A stretch of DNA of 58,895 nt from assembly GCA_021831685.1 (NCBI GenBank), contig JAKBMG010000194.1:1-58895 (forward strand). Direction: 5' to 3'. The stretch is from Bacteroidota bacterium. GTDB lineage: Bacteria > Bacteroidota > Ignavibacteria > Ignavibacteriales > Ignavibacteriaceae. Each line of letters begins with the position of its first letter. The stretch's first letter is position 1. The notes beneath the pieces were generated by a model. It worked only from the letters and a program-made list of their open reading frames with translations. It ran no database searches and was not told where the DNA came from. The position numbers and the translations under genes were made by a program. Below, one piece after another: positions 36,557 to 45,829 of the stretch.

Positions 36557-37441
36557 ATGTTTAAAGGCGTAGGAACTGCCTTATTAACCCCTTTCGACCG
36601 CGAACATAATGTAGATTATTCTGCAATAAAAAGGATATGTAAACATCAAGTCGATAATAATATTGATGCTATAATAGTGCTTGGAACTACAGGCGAATCG
36701 CCTGTTATAAGTACTGATGAAAGAAAAAAAATCACTGAAGTTATTATTGAAGCTACTAATCATAAGCCTGAAATAATTGTGGGTACCGGAACAAATGATA
36801 CGAGAAAGGTTGTAGAGCTAAATAAGATTGCTGAGGATCTTAAGTGTGATGCTGTTTTAATAGTTAATCCTTATTATAACAAAGGCACTCAAGAAAGTTT
36901 AGTAGAACATTATAAATATATTTCTGAAAGAACTTCGCTTCCTATTATATTATACAATGTACCTTCGCGTACCGGGATGAATTTACTGCCTGAAACTATA
37001 GTTAAAATTCATGAGACTTGTAAAAATGTTGTTGCAGTTAAGGAAGCCAGCGGAAATATTTCACAGATTGCTCATTTAATTTCTATTAAACCCGATACAC
37101 TATCTGTGTATTCAGGTAATGATGATCAGACTCTGCCAATTATGGCATTAGGCGGAATTGGAATCATTTCCGTTTTTTCAAATGCATATCCAGCGGAACT
37201 TAAAAGTATAACTAACGCAATACTTAGAAATGATCTCGTTTTAGCTCAAGAACTTAACAATAAATATTTAAGTATGATGAATGCCTTATTTATTGAAACA
37301 AGTCCTTCACCTTTGAAATATGTCATGAATAAGCTTGGTTTATGCGAAAACATATTGCGATTGCCTTTAGCCCCGGTGTTAAAGAAAACTGAAGCTTTCC
37401 TTGATTTAGAGATTGAGAAAATTTCAAGATTGAAATTATAA
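36557..37441 (+). CDS. dapA: 4-hydroxy-tetrahydrodipicolinate synthase
   Basis: First committed step to diaminopimelate and lysine: condenses aspartate semialdehyde with pyruvate. 294 aa TIM barrel, cytoplasmic. GTALLTPF at the start, GTTGESPVIS (pyruvate-binding), YNVPSRTGM with the catalytic tyrosine and VAVKEASGN with the Schiff-base lysine are all present. First gene of a six-gene lysine/DAP operon; its stop touches the dapB start. Confidence 0.96.
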   Translation: MFKGVGTALLTPFDREHNVDYSAIKRICKHQVDNNIDAIIVLGTTGESPVISTDERKKITEVIIEATNHKPEIIVGTGTNDTRKVVELNKIAEDLKCDAVLIVNPYYNKGTQESLVEHYKYISERTSLPIILYNVPSRTGMNLLPETIVKIHETCKNVVAVKEASGNISQIAHLISIKPDTLSVYSGNDDQTLPIMALGGIGIISVFSNAYPAELKSITNAILRNDLVLAQELNNKYLSMMNALFIETSPSPLKYVMNKLGLCENILRLPLAPVLKKTEAFLDLEIEKISRLKL

Positions 37442-38107
37442 ATGGCTAAAAGAAAAATTAGATATGGAATAATTGGTGTTTCGGGACGTTTGGGAAGCGA
37501 AGTAAAAAATGTTTTGAACGAAGCCGGTCATAATCTTGTTTTTCAGTATGATGTTGACGGTGAAGTAATAACTGAGAGACCTGAGGTTATAATTGATTGT
37601 TCACTACCAGATGTATTTGAGAAGACGATGGTTTACCAGCATACATACAAAACTAGTCTGATAGTTGCGACAACCGGTTTATCGGAGCAACAGCTAAAGT
37701 CATTGAAAAGTATTTCTAAAGAATATCCTGTAGTCCAAAGTTATAATTATTCAATTGGTATTCAAGTAATGTTAAAGCTTTCCGAAATGGCTTTCGATAA
37801 GTTGAAAGATTGGGATATTGAAATTTCTGAGACGCATCACCGTTTCAAAAAAGATAAGCCGTCAGGAACAGCGAAAATGATTCAAGAGGTAGTTAAAGAG
37901 AAAAATGTTAACATTTCATCGTTAAGACTTGGAAACGTTGCAGGTGATCATACAATTAGTTTTGGAGGCTTAGGCGAAGTATTATCAATAACTCACAGTG
38001 CTACTTCAAGAAGGACTTTTGCGGAGGGTATACTTAAATCTGCTGAGTTCATTATCAATAAGGATAAGGGGTTATATTCCTTTACTGATGTAGTATTTGG
38101 AAAATAA
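37442..38107 (+). CDS. dapB: 4-hydroxy-tetrahydrodipicolinate reductase, short form
   Basis: NAD(P)H-dependent reduction to tetrahydrodipicolinate. 221 aa, shorter than the usual ~270 aa, as in other compact DapB proteins. N-terminal nucleotide-binding IRYGIIGVSGRLGSEV; catalytic/substrate block ISETHHRFKKDKPSGTAKMI. ATG directly follows the dapA stop, so the two are translationally coupled. Confidence 0.93.
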   Translation: MAKRKIRYGIIGVSGRLGSEVKNVLNEAGHNLVFQYDVDGEVITERPEVIIDCSLPDVFEKTMVYQHTYKTSLIVATTGLSEQQLKSLKSISKEYPVVQSYNYSIGIQVMLKLSEMAFDKLKDWDIEISETHHRFKKDKPSGTAKMIQEVVKEKNVNISSLRLGNVAGDHTISFGGLGEVLSITHSATSRRTFAEGILKSAEFIINKDKGLYSFTDVVFGK

Positions 38108-38123
38108 ATAATTGAAAGATTAA

Positions 38124-38822
38124 ATGGACTCATACGAAATTATAAATTATATAGCTAACTCAAAGAAGAAGACTCCTTCTAGAGTATATCTTCAAGGTAA
38201 TTTGGATAAGATTGATTTTACCGGTTTAGATTTTTTCGGTAATAGCGAGTTTGGTATTCTCTTTTGTGAGTATGAAAGTTTTCAGAAATTATACGAGATA
38301 AATAGATCATTTATATCAAAATATAGAACAGACCTTGATAGAAGGAATTCTGCAATTCCCCTAGCAGACTTAACAAAATATAATGCGAGAATTGAACCCG
38401 GCGCTGTGATTAGAGATTTAGTAGAAATTGGTGACAATTGCGTTATCATGATGGGTGCAGTATTGAATATCGGTGCGGTAATAGGGGAGAAGACAATGAT
38501 TGATATGAATGTAGTCGTTGGAGGCAGGGCAATAGTCGGTAAAAATTGTCATATAGGTGCCGGAACTGTTTTGGCGGGTGTAATTGAACCACCAAGTGCA
38601 GAACCGGTAATAGTTGAAGATGATGTTTTAATCGGCGCAAATGCAGTTGTACTGGAAGGTGTACGAATCGGAAAGGGATCTGTTATCGCGGCAGGATCGG
38701 TTGTTGTTAAAGATGTGGAGCCATTTTCTGTTATGGTGGGAGTGCCGGCAAAGATGATTAAAAAAGTTGATGAGAAAACAAAAAGCAAAACTCAACTTAT
38801 AGATGATTTGAGAAAATTGTGA
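38124..38822 (+). CDS. dapH: Tetrahydrodipicolinate N-acetyltransferase
   Basis: Acetyl-CoA-dependent acylation of tetrahydrodipicolinate. 232 aa: an N-terminal DapH-type domain followed by a left-handed beta-helix of hexapeptide repeats (about 88-215; for example [34 protein letters not shown]). The N-terminal domain and length match DapH rather than the succinylating DapD (about 270 aa). The M20 deacetylase at the end of the operon supports the N-acetyl route. Confidence 0.92.
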   Translation: MDSYEIINYIANSKKKTPSRVYLQGNLDKIDFTGLDFFGNSEFGILFCEYESFQKLYEINRSFISKYRTDLDRRNSAIPLADLTKYNARIEPGAVIRDLVEIGDNCVIMMGAVLNIGAVIGEKTMIDMNVVVGGRAIVGKNCHIGAGTVLAGVIEPPSAEPVIVEDDVLIGANAVVLEGVRIGKGSVIAAGSVVVKDVEPFSVMVGVPAKMIKKVDEKTKSKTQLIDDLRKL

Positions 38823-38835
38823 CCGGAAATTTATT

Positions 38836-40050
38836 GTGAGCATTGTAGTTCAAAAATATGGCGGCAGCAGCGTAGCAGATGTTGATAAAATTAAATCAAT
38901 TGCAAAGAAAATCTATGATGTTAAAAAATCAGGTAATGATGTTGTAGTTGTTGTTTCTGCAATGGGGAAGACTACAGATTCATTAATTGAATTAGCGAAA
39001 TCTATTTCCGGCAATCCTCAAAAGCGCGAAATGGATATGCTTCTTAGTACCGGTGAGCGAATTACGATGTCGCTTTTATGCATTGCGTTAAACGAACTTG
39101 GCATTGAATCAATTTCTTTAACTGGCTCACAAGCAGGAATTATTACTAATGACCGTCATAACGATGCGAGAGTCATTGAAGTTCGTCCTTTCCGTGTGCT
39201 CGATGAATTGGCAAACGATAAAGTTGTAGTTGTCGGCGGTTTCCAAGGCGTAAGTTATAAACGCGATATTACAACCCTCGGCAGAGGGGGTTCAGATACA
39301 TCAGCAGTAGCGCTTGCCGCTGCATTAAATGCCGAAAGATGCGAAATTTATTCTGATGTTGAGGGAGTTTATTCAGCGGATCCTTCGGCAATAAATGAAG
39401 CGCTTCATTTGCCGGAACTTTCATATGAAATTATGCAGGAAATGAGCGAAGCAGGAGCAAAAGTTTTAAATGCTCAAGCAGTACAGTTTGCAAAGGAAGC
39501 TAAGATTGCTATTTACGCGAGAAAATCTTCCGGTGGAGAAAAGGAAACGATTGTTAGGCTAATGCCGGCAGGCTTATCCAAAGGTGTTAAAGCAGTTGTT
39601 CATGAAAACGATTTGATTAGGTTGATTTTTACAGGCAGCAAAAATCAAAAGAATATTTATGAGTTTTTGAAGCTGGCTGAAAAAGTACAATATAAAATAA
39701 AAGAATTAAACTATGCAACGTCCAATAAAAAGGACGGTTTAGGTAAAGCATCAATTATTATTTCAGGGAAAAATATTATTGACAGTAAAGCTATTGAGTA
39801 TGAATTAAGCAATAATTTCGGCGACGAAGTTTCAATTGAAAAAGGATTGGGTGCTGTTTCTTTAATAGGCGATGGGATCAACCGGGATAATAAAATTATT
39901 ATAGAATCCTTAAATTTGCTAGAGGAAAACAAAATCGAAGTGCTAGGAATTTCCACCACTTCTTTCCGGATAACCTTTTTGTTATTAGATAAGGCAGTAA
40001 AAGATTGCACGAGAGTTTGTCATAAAAAATGGATAGAAGATATTTCGTAA
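38836..40050 (+). CDS. lysC: Aspartate kinase (first copy)
   Basis: Phosphorylates aspartate, the entry to lysine, threonine and methionine synthesis. 404 aa; [10 protein letters not shown] at the N-terminus, [20 protein letters not shown] and [14 protein letters not shown] in the kinase domain. Start is GTG. Two ACT-type regulatory domains should fill 260-400; here they are divergent, and the usual second-ACT block seen in the next gene (ISIISNGGLNISF) reads [14 protein letters not shown]. Regulation may thus differ from the second copy. Follows dapH by 13 nt. Confidence 0.92.
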   Translation: MSIVVQKYGGSSVADVDKIKSIAKKIYDVKKSGNDVVVVVSAMGKTTDSLIELAKSISGNPQKREMDMLLSTGERITMSLLCIALNELGIESISLTGSQAGIITNDRHNDARVIEVRPFRVLDELANDKVVVVGGFQGVSYKRDITTLGRGGSDTSAVALAAALNAERCEIYSDVEGVYSADPSAINEALHLPELSYEIMQEMSEAGAKVLNAQAVQFAKEAKIAIYARKSSGGEKETIVRLMPAGLSKGVKAVVHENDLIRLIFTGSKNQKNIYEFLKLAEKVQYKIKELNYATSNKKDGLGKASIIISGKNIIDSKAIEYELSNNFGDEVSIEKGLGAVSLIGDGINRDNKIIIESLNLLEENKIEVLGISTTSFRITFLLLDKAVKDCTRVCHKKWIEDIS

Positions 40051-40083
40051 ACTAAAGAATAAAAATAAAACTGTTATAGGGAA

Positions 40084-41274
40084 ATGAAAAATATTATAGT
40101 TCAAAAATACGGAGGAAGTTCTGTAGCTGATTCTGAAAAGCTGAAAAAGGTTGCGCAGAAAATCGCTAAGAGGATTAAGCAGCAGTTTAAGCTCGTCGTA
40201 GTTGTTTCGGCAATGGGAAAGACTACTGATAACCTCATTAAACTATCAAAGGAGATTTCGATTAATCCAGCTCCAAGAGAATTAGATATGCTGCTTACTA
40301 CCGGGGAACAGGTATCGGCATCATTGCTTGCGATCGCTTTAAACGAAATTGGTGTTAAGTGTAAATCGCTTAATGCATTTCAGGCAGAGATATTGACGAC
40401 CGGAGATTTTAATCAAGCGAGGATTAAAAACTTAAAAGTTAAGAAGATCAAGGATCTTCTTAAAGAAGATGATGCAGTTATAATAACCGGGTTTCAGGGA
40501 ATAACTGAAGAGGGTGAGATAACAACACTAGGAAGAGGCGGGTCTGACACTTCTGCCGTAGCGCTTGCAGCAGCCATGAGCGCGAAATGTGAAATTTATA
40601 GTGATGTAGCCGGTATATTTACAACTGATCCGAGGATACACCCGGGAGCTAAGAAATTAAAATATATTACCTATGATGAGATGCTGGAAATGTCCAGTTT
40701 AGGCGCCAAAGTTCTTCACAGCAGATCGGTAGAAATTGCTAAGAAATTTGGTATAACAATTTATTGTGGTTCGACTTTTTCAGAAGAGGAAGGAAGTTAC
40801 GTTATGAAAAAAAATATTGAGCAGCCGGTTGTTTCCGGTTTAAGTGTTATGGATAATCAAACACAAGTTACATTATCAAATCTTCCGCTTGATTATACAC
40901 TTGTTCATCAGATTTTTGAAAAGGTGGCAAAGGAAGGGTTGAATGTTGACATGATCTCTATTATTAGCAATGGGGGATTAAACATTTCCTTTACTGTTAT
41001 AGAAGATAAAAAGGCTCATGTTTCCAAAGCACTATCCCAGATTCTAAAAGGAATGAAAGATTTGAATATTGACTATAACTCCGGATACTCGAAAATTTCT
41101 ATCGTAGGAATAGGTATGAAATCGAGCAGCGGTGTTGCGGCAAAATATTTCAAGGCACTTGCGGGAATTCCGGTTAAACTAGTTACAACATCAGAGATTA
41201 AAATTTCTTGTCTCGTTGAAGAAAAATATAAAGAGAAAGCCGTTAAGGCTTTGATTAATACTTTTGAGCTTTAA
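40084..41274 (+). CDS. lysC: Aspartate kinase (second copy)
   Basis: 396 aa, same reaction as the gene before it, with which it shares most motifs ([44 protein letters not shown]). Its ACT domains are classic: VTLSNLPLDYTLVHQIFEK, NVDMISIISNGGLNISF and KISIVGIGMKSSSGVAAKYF, so it is probably feedback-inhibited by lysine (with or without threonine). Tandem copies suggest a duplication followed by change of regulation. Confidence 0.94.
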   Translation: MKNIIVQKYGGSSVADSEKLKKVAQKIAKRIKQQFKLVVVVSAMGKTTDNLIKLSKEISINPAPRELDMLLTTGEQVSASLLAIALNEIGVKCKSLNAFQAEILTTGDFNQARIKNLKVKKIKDLLKEDDAVIITGFQGITEEGEITTLGRGGSDTSAVALAAAMSAKCEIYSDVAGIFTTDPRIHPGAKKLKYITYDEMLEMSSLGAKVLHSRSVEIAKKFGITIYCGSTFSEEEGSYVMKKNIEQPVVSGLSVMDNQTQVTLSNLPLDYTLVHQIFEKVAKEGLNVDMISIISNGGLNISFTVIEDKKAHVSKALSQILKGMKDLNIDYNSGYSKISIVGIGMKSSSGVAAKYFKALAGIPVKLVTTSEIKISCLVEEKYKEKAVKALINTFEL

Positions 41275-41294
41275 TTTTTATCAAAGGTGAAATT

Positions 41295-42398
41295 ATTTCT
41301 CCACAAGAATTAAGACATATTTTACATCAGAATCCGGAATTATCTTTTCATGAAATTGAAACGACAAATCTTCTTAGGAAGTCGATTGAAGAATTAAAAG
41401 ATAGCTCTAAACTAAAAATTCATTCTCCATATCGGACCGGGCTGTTAGTTGAGTACAGAGTAAATAATTCCGGTTATCTTCTATTTAGAGCAGATATTGA
41501 CGCTCTGCCTATAAAAGAAGAAAATCAAATTGAATTTTGTTCTAAGAATAATTTTATGCACGCCTGCGGACATGACGTTCACACTTCAATTCTTTACAGT
41601 TTTTTGATTTATGTTTTAGAAAATAAAATTAAAGAAAATATCCTTTTTCTTTTCCAGCCTGCTGAAGAAAGCGGCGGGGGAGCAATGGAGTTTTTTAAGA
41701 CAGGTGTATTCAACCAATTTACAGTGACTAAGGCCTTTGCTTTGCATGTAACGGATGAATATTCTCAAGGTACAATTGCAAGCACGAAAGGGGTGTTGTT
41801 TGCATCTTCTCTTGAAGTAAATACAAGTTTTCAAGGTGTAAGTTCGCATGTTGCCTTCCCTCAGGAAGGGAAGAATGCTTTTAATGCTTTAAGATTATTT
41901 CTTGATTCTGTAGACAAAATCCCAAGGAATATTTCCGAGCCCTTTGTTTTTGGTGCTGGGAGAATTGAAGCCGGCGAAATTAGAAATATTATTCCCGGGC
42001 ACGCAAAACTTGAGGGCACAATTCGTGGTTTGTCAAATGAGGGGGCTCAAAAATTCTATGAAAGTCTTATAAATATACTTGAAGGAATTCAAAAGATAAC
42101 GGGAGTAAAATACCATGCTGAAAAGGGTGCAAGCTATCCTGAAGTCATCGTTAATGAAGAAGTATATGATCAGCTTATCCCTGAACTTTCAGAAGAATTT
42201 AATTTTATTGATTGCGGGTATAAAATGACTGGAGAGGATTTCGGTTATATTTCGCATCAGTATCCGTCATTTATGTTTTGGCTGGGAACATCGAACGGGG
42301 AGAAGTTTGGTCTTCACAATCCAAGATTTCTTCCGGATGATTCCGTAATTGAAACGGGCAAAAATGTTTTTGTAGCGATTCTAAAATCTATTATATGA
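41295..42398 (+). CDS. M20 amidohydrolase, probable N-acetyl-diaminopimelate deacetylase, ATT start
   Basis: Zinc peptidase family M20, 367 aa if started at ATT 41295. Metal-binding and catalytic residues: RADIDALP, MHACGHDVHTS (Cys, His), QPAEESGGGA (Glu) and GEDFGYI. The conserved N-terminus ISPQELRHILHQNPELSFHE lies upstream of the first ATG (41556) in the same open frame, which holds no ATG, GTG or TTG. AGGTGA at 41285-41290 precedes ATT 41295 at a normal spacing, so ATT is the probable start. In this operon with DapH it should remove the acetyl group from N-acetyl-L,L-diaminopimelate. The substrate is inference from context. Confidence 0.85.
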   Translation: MSPQELRHILHQNPELSFHEIETTNLLRKSIEELKDSSKLKIHSPYRTGLLVEYRVNNSGYLLFRADIDALPIKEENQIEFCSKNNFMHACGHDVHTSILYSFLIYVLENKIKENILFLFQPAEESGGGAMEFFKTGVFNQFTVTKAFALHVTDEYSQGTIASTKGVLFASSLEVNTSFQGVSSHVAFPQEGKNAFNALRLFLDSVDKIPRNISEPFVFGAGRIEAGEIRNIIPGHAKLEGTIRGLSNEGAQKFYESLINILEGIQKITGVKYHAEKGASYPEVIVNEEVYDQLIPELSEEFNFIDCGYKMTGEDFGYISHQYPSFMFWLGTSNGEKFGLHNPRFLPDDSVIETGKNVFVAILKSII

Positions 42399-44048
42399 TT
42401 ATTCGTTAGTTAAAAGCTCACAGCCTGAAGGAATTTCAGGTTTGACAAGTAAAACTTCCTCCTTAAGCAAGGCTACCTTTCCTGGTTCCATTCCCTTTTT
42501 CTTAATTACATATTTTTTTAATGTATAAGATACAGGCGCTGTTCCGGAGGTTTTTGATTTACTGTAAAATGCTGCTAAGGAAGCTGCCTTTTTCAAAATA
42601 TTTTTAGGCATTCCTTCTTTTGAACTCTGAACTCTTAATACCACATGCGATCCAGAAACGCTTCTTGCATGGAACCAATAATCATTTTGTTTTGCAAATT
42701 TTACGGTTAATAGGTCGTTGCTGGCGCTGTCTTTCCCGACGAAAACATTATATTTGCCTTCAATTAGAAAGTGCTTAAATTTATTTCTAATATCATCATG
42801 ATCATCGCTCGATTCCTTCCCGGATAATTTTAATTCTTTCATAAGCATATTCAGTTCATCTATAGTTTTTGACTTATTAAATCGTTCCTCAATAATTTTC
42901 AGTTTATCAAAGTTTGCGTTGAAAAATTTAATATTTTCTTTTGCAAGTTCAAATTTAATTCTTTCGCTTTTAGCTTTCTCGAAATAGTAGTCGACATTTT
43001 GTTTAGGTGAAAGAGTTTTTGTTAATTTTATCTTAAGCAATAGATTGTTTTTATAGACATCCTCAAGTTCAATTAACTCCATACCCTTTTTCATTCCGGA
43101 AATATTTATCAGCAATAGATTACCTATCCTGTTGTATTCCTCTTCTTTCGATTCCGAGGTTAAAATTGATTGGGCATTATTCAATCTTTCGGTAGTTCTT
43201 TCAAATTCTTTGGATAAATATTTAGAAATAGTTTTTTGAATTTCACGGTAATCATCGCGGCTAAATTTGAATTGAAGAAAATAATTAAGTGCAGTTACAA
43301 CAGAATCAAATTCTTTACGTAGTGTGAAATCATTGCTGAATGAATCAATGGTTAATTCTGCATTACCGGAAGGGATATAAGTACGGTTATTGCTATCATT
43401 AAAGCAAACTACTAATTTATTCTCGAAAGCTTCTTCAATAACTTTTTCTAAAATAATGGAAGCTGTTGATCCTTTGACTAAACTTGCACGCTTCTTTGCT
43501 TCGTTAATTATTTCCTTACCCAGGAATGGAAATTGATTCTTTACTTCAATGAAATAATCATTCTGATATTCAAAGTTAAGCTCTGGTATGTTTCTATGCG
43601 AAATAAAATTTGTATTACTAATTTCCTTTACTATTTCAGTTGTAAATAAATCTGTTTGTTTTTTAAAGAATTCAGTCTGGTTGAACTTATCTATAATAAT
43701 TACATTTGAATATTTTCCTCTAATAAAAAAGTAAATCGAAGAATCTTCAAGATGAATCTTTATTATTCTATCCGAAACGGAGATTTCAAATGAAACAATT
43801 TTTGCAGGAATATAGTTTGAGAAGAAATCGATAGTGTTTCTTTTAGCTCTCGAATAATTATCCCGCAAGGTAATAAATTCAAAATGAGAAGAGGTTGAGA
43901 TTTCGATAAATTTACTTTGGATACCATTTGATAACTCAAATAGAAGTTTCTCTTTTTCTTGAGTAAATGCGGAGATAATCCGGTATCCTTTAAGCGAAGC
44001 ATTAGCTTCAAGAACAAAGCGGTTTAATATGAAATAATTTCTGAACAT
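42399..44048 (-). CDS. NFACT-family protein (RqcH/fibronectin-binding-like)
   Basis: 549 aa, cytoplasmic. N-terminal NFACT-N domain (about 1-190), a long coiled-coil middle (about 250-400, e.g. TERLNNAQSILTSESKEEEY), and the C-terminal NFACT-R (DUF814) domain with WFHARSVSGSHVVLRVQSSK and PVSYTLKKYVIKKKGMEPGK. Proteins of this kind (RqcH) tag stalled nascent chains on large ribosomal subunits with alanine; older names call them fibronectin-binding proteins. It meets the M20 gene stop-to-stop with no spacer. Whether it is a true RqcH cannot be settled by eye. Confidence 0.87.
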   Translation of the reverse strand: MFRNYFILNRFVLEANASLKGYRIISAFTQEKEKLLFELSNGIQSKFIEISTSSHFEFITLRDNYSRAKRNTIDFFSNYIPAKIVSFEISVSDRIIKIHLEDSSIYFFIRGKYSNVIIIDKFNQTEFFKKQTDLFTTEIVKEISNTNFISHRNIPELNFEYQNDYFIEVKNQFPFLGKEIINEAKKRASLVKGSTASIILEKVIEEAFENKLVVCFNDSNNRTYIPSGNAELTIDSFSNDFTLRKEFDSVVTALNYFLQFKFSRDDYREIQKTISKYLSKEFERTTERLNNAQSILTSESKEEEYNRIGNLLLINISGMKKGMELIELEDVYKNNLLLKIKLTKTLSPKQNVDYYFEKAKSERIKFELAKENIKFFNANFDKLKIIEERFNKSKTIDELNMLMKELKLSGKESSDDHDDIRNKFKHFLIEGKYNVFVGKDSASNDLLTVKFAKQNDYWFHARSVSGSHVVLRVQSSKEGMPKNILKKAASLAAFYSKSKTSGTAPVSYTLKKYVIKKKGMEPGKVALLKEEVLLVKPEIPSGCELLTNE

Positions 44049-44076
44049 TTAATAACAAACATAGTTGAAATAAAAA

Positions 44077-44110
44077 TCCCCACCATACTTAATAAAAGCC
44101 ATAGTGGGGA
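44077..44110 (-). terminator. Terminator of the peptide transporter gene
   Basis: Arms TCCCCACCAT and ATAGTGGGGA, with two imperfect positions, flank a 14-nt loop; on the minus strand it is followed by TTTTTATTTC. A strong factor-independent terminator. Confidence 0.8.
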
Positions 44111-44125
44111 GATTATAAAAGATTA

Positions 44126-45520
44126 TTATGCAACTCCGTGCATCATCTTTAGCAATATCTTATAAAGTACAAATAGAATAATTGACGCTACTGCTGCCAT
44201 AACAACAAAAATCATAAAGAAGGAAGGCAGATCTTTCACTGCATAACCAAGGAGGTAATGAATTGATGTTGTACCATTTTGGTTAATAGGATAAAGAGTA
44301 CTCAATTGTCCAGCTAGCCAATCTGCGGCTGCATTAGCCAGAAACCAGACTCCCATCAGCATAGATGAAAATCTGATCGGAGACAGTTTTGTAACCATTG
44401 AAAGTCCTATTGGAGATAAACTTAATTCACCAAAAGTGTGAAGTGTGTATGCTGCAGTTAACCAGAGGGGACTCACTAAAACACCTTGCTGAGCTATCCC
44501 TCCGCCTATTACCATTACTACATAACCAAGTGCAAGAATCATTAATCCCATTGACATTTTAAGTGGGGAAGAAGGTTCCATATTCCTTTTGCCTAGACCT
44601 GTCCACATAAATGCAAAAAGAGGTGCAGCAATAAAAATAATTATTGGATTTATTGATTGGAAAAAACTTGCCGGGATTACATAGTTTCCAAGCCAACCAA
44701 CAACACGGTTGGTCTGAGATTCAGCAAAGAAGGTAAGTGAAACGCCTGCTTGTTCATAAGCCGCCCAAAAAAAGATAACAAAGAAGGAGAGTATGAAAAT
44801 CACAGCTATTCTTTGTTTCTCAATCTTAGTTAAAGGCTCGTCTTTTACATAATCAGCGCTTTTTTTATCTCTTTTGGTGGGTATCATTCCGACAGGTTTA
44901 CCATCCGGGGTAACAAGGTTTTTATCTTTCCCGAAGTAAAAAATTATTAAGCCAAGAATCATTCCGATACCGGCTGATAGAAATCCCCACTTAAAGTCAG
45001 CAGGATTACCAGTATCTCCGAGTCCGCCGCAAATTAAGGGAGCTAAAAATGCGCCTAAGTTTATGCCCATATAAAAAATGGTAAATGCGGAATCTCTTTT
45101 ATGAATTTCTTCTTCAGGGTAAAGACTTCCGACCATTGTTGATATGTTTGGTTTGAAAAATCCGTTTCCTACAATTAGGAGTGTTAATCCAAGTATAAAG
45201 AATATTTCTGCGAAACCGTGGTTCGTAAATACCTGCCCGCTAAAAGCAAGAGCGAATTGTCCGAGAGCCATTAAAGCGCCACCGACAAAAATTGATTTTC
45301 TATTTCCCCAGTATCTATCTGCTACATAACCTCCAATAAGAGGGGTAAGGTAAACAAGTCCGGTATAATATCCGTAGACCGAAGAAGTAAGCTCATGATT
45401 ATACATAAGTGCTTTGATCATGAAAAGGGCAAGAATTGCTCTATTGCCATAATAACTAAAGCGTTCCCACATTTCAGTGAAGAATAGGACGTAAAGTCCT
45501 TTAGGATGCTGCTTAAACAT
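44126..45520 (-). CDS. POT/PTR2-family proton-coupled peptide transporter
   Basis: Inner-membrane major-facilitator protein of 464 aa with about 12-14 helices. The family signature TEMWERFSYYGNRAIL (ExxERFxYYG) lies near residue 16, PTR2 block FYMGINLGAFLAPLICG about 150 and the GYVADRYWGNRK loop after helix 2. It takes up di- and tripeptides with protons. Single gene with a clear terminator and a 300-nt upstream gap. It fits the peptide-using lifestyle suggested by the S9 peptidase. Confidence 0.93.
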   Translation of the reverse strand: MFKQHPKGLYVLFFTEMWERFSYYGNRAILALFMIKALMYNHELTSSVYGYYTGLVYLTPLIGGYVADRYWGNRKSIFVGGALMALGQFALAFSGQVFTNHGFAEIFFILGLTLLIVGNGFFKPNISTMVGSLYPEEEIHKRDSAFTIFYMGINLGAFLAPLICGGLGDTGNPADFKWGFLSAGIGMILGLIIFYFGKDKNLVTPDGKPVGMIPTKRDKKSADYVKDEPLTKIEKQRIAVIFILSFFVIFFWAAYEQAGVSLTFFAESQTNRVVGWLGNYVIPASFFQSINPIIIFIAAPLFAFMWTGLGKRNMEPSSPLKMSMGLMILALGYVVMVIGGGIAQQGVLVSPLWLTAAYTLHTFGELSLSPIGLSMVTKLSPIRFSSMLMGVWFLANAAADWLAGQLSTLYPINQNGTTSIHYLLGYAVKDLPSFFMIFVVMAAVASIILFVLYKILLKMMHGVA

Positions 45521-45623
45521 TAATTAACCTCTTTTTAATTATTGGTCAACAATCAATGGGGTCAAAAATATATTATTATTTTTTCTTTTCATAATAATAA
45601 TTCATGTTATGAAGGATTTTCTC

Positions 45624-45685
45624 TTGGAGTAATGGAATATTGGAATGTTGGCGTAATGGTTGAGTAACATGGAGTAATAATATTC
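45624..45685. repeat. GGAGTAATGGAAT-family intergenic repeat
   Basis: TTGGAGTAATGGAATATTGG, AATGTTGGCGTAATGG and ACATGGAGTAATAATATTC in succession. Occupies most of the interval 45521-45829 with the terminator at 45779; nothing else is seen there. Confidence 0.55.
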
Positions 45686-45778
45686 AGAGATGGAGAAAAT
45701 TTTTAGTATGAGGTTTTAATACCTATATACAAAATGAAATAAAATGTGAAGTGTAGGGTTGTTGTTGAAAAATAAAAA

Positions 45779-45808
45779 AGGGCTGACAGTCTATTCGACA
45801 GCAGCCCT
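45779..45808 (-). terminator. Terminator of the large T9SS protein gene
   Basis: Arms AGGGCTG and CAGCCCT with partly paired inner part; on the minus strand it is followed by TTTTTTATTTTTC. It starts 22 nt past the stop codon. Confidence 0.8.
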
Positions 45809-45829
45809 AATAGTTAAGGTTTACTGACT

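Noticed and set aside
41556-42398. ATG 41556 as the start of the M20 amidohydrolase
   Set aside because: It would cut off the conserved M20 N-terminus (including RADIDALP), which is present upstream in frame; it also falls directly in the metal-binding motif.
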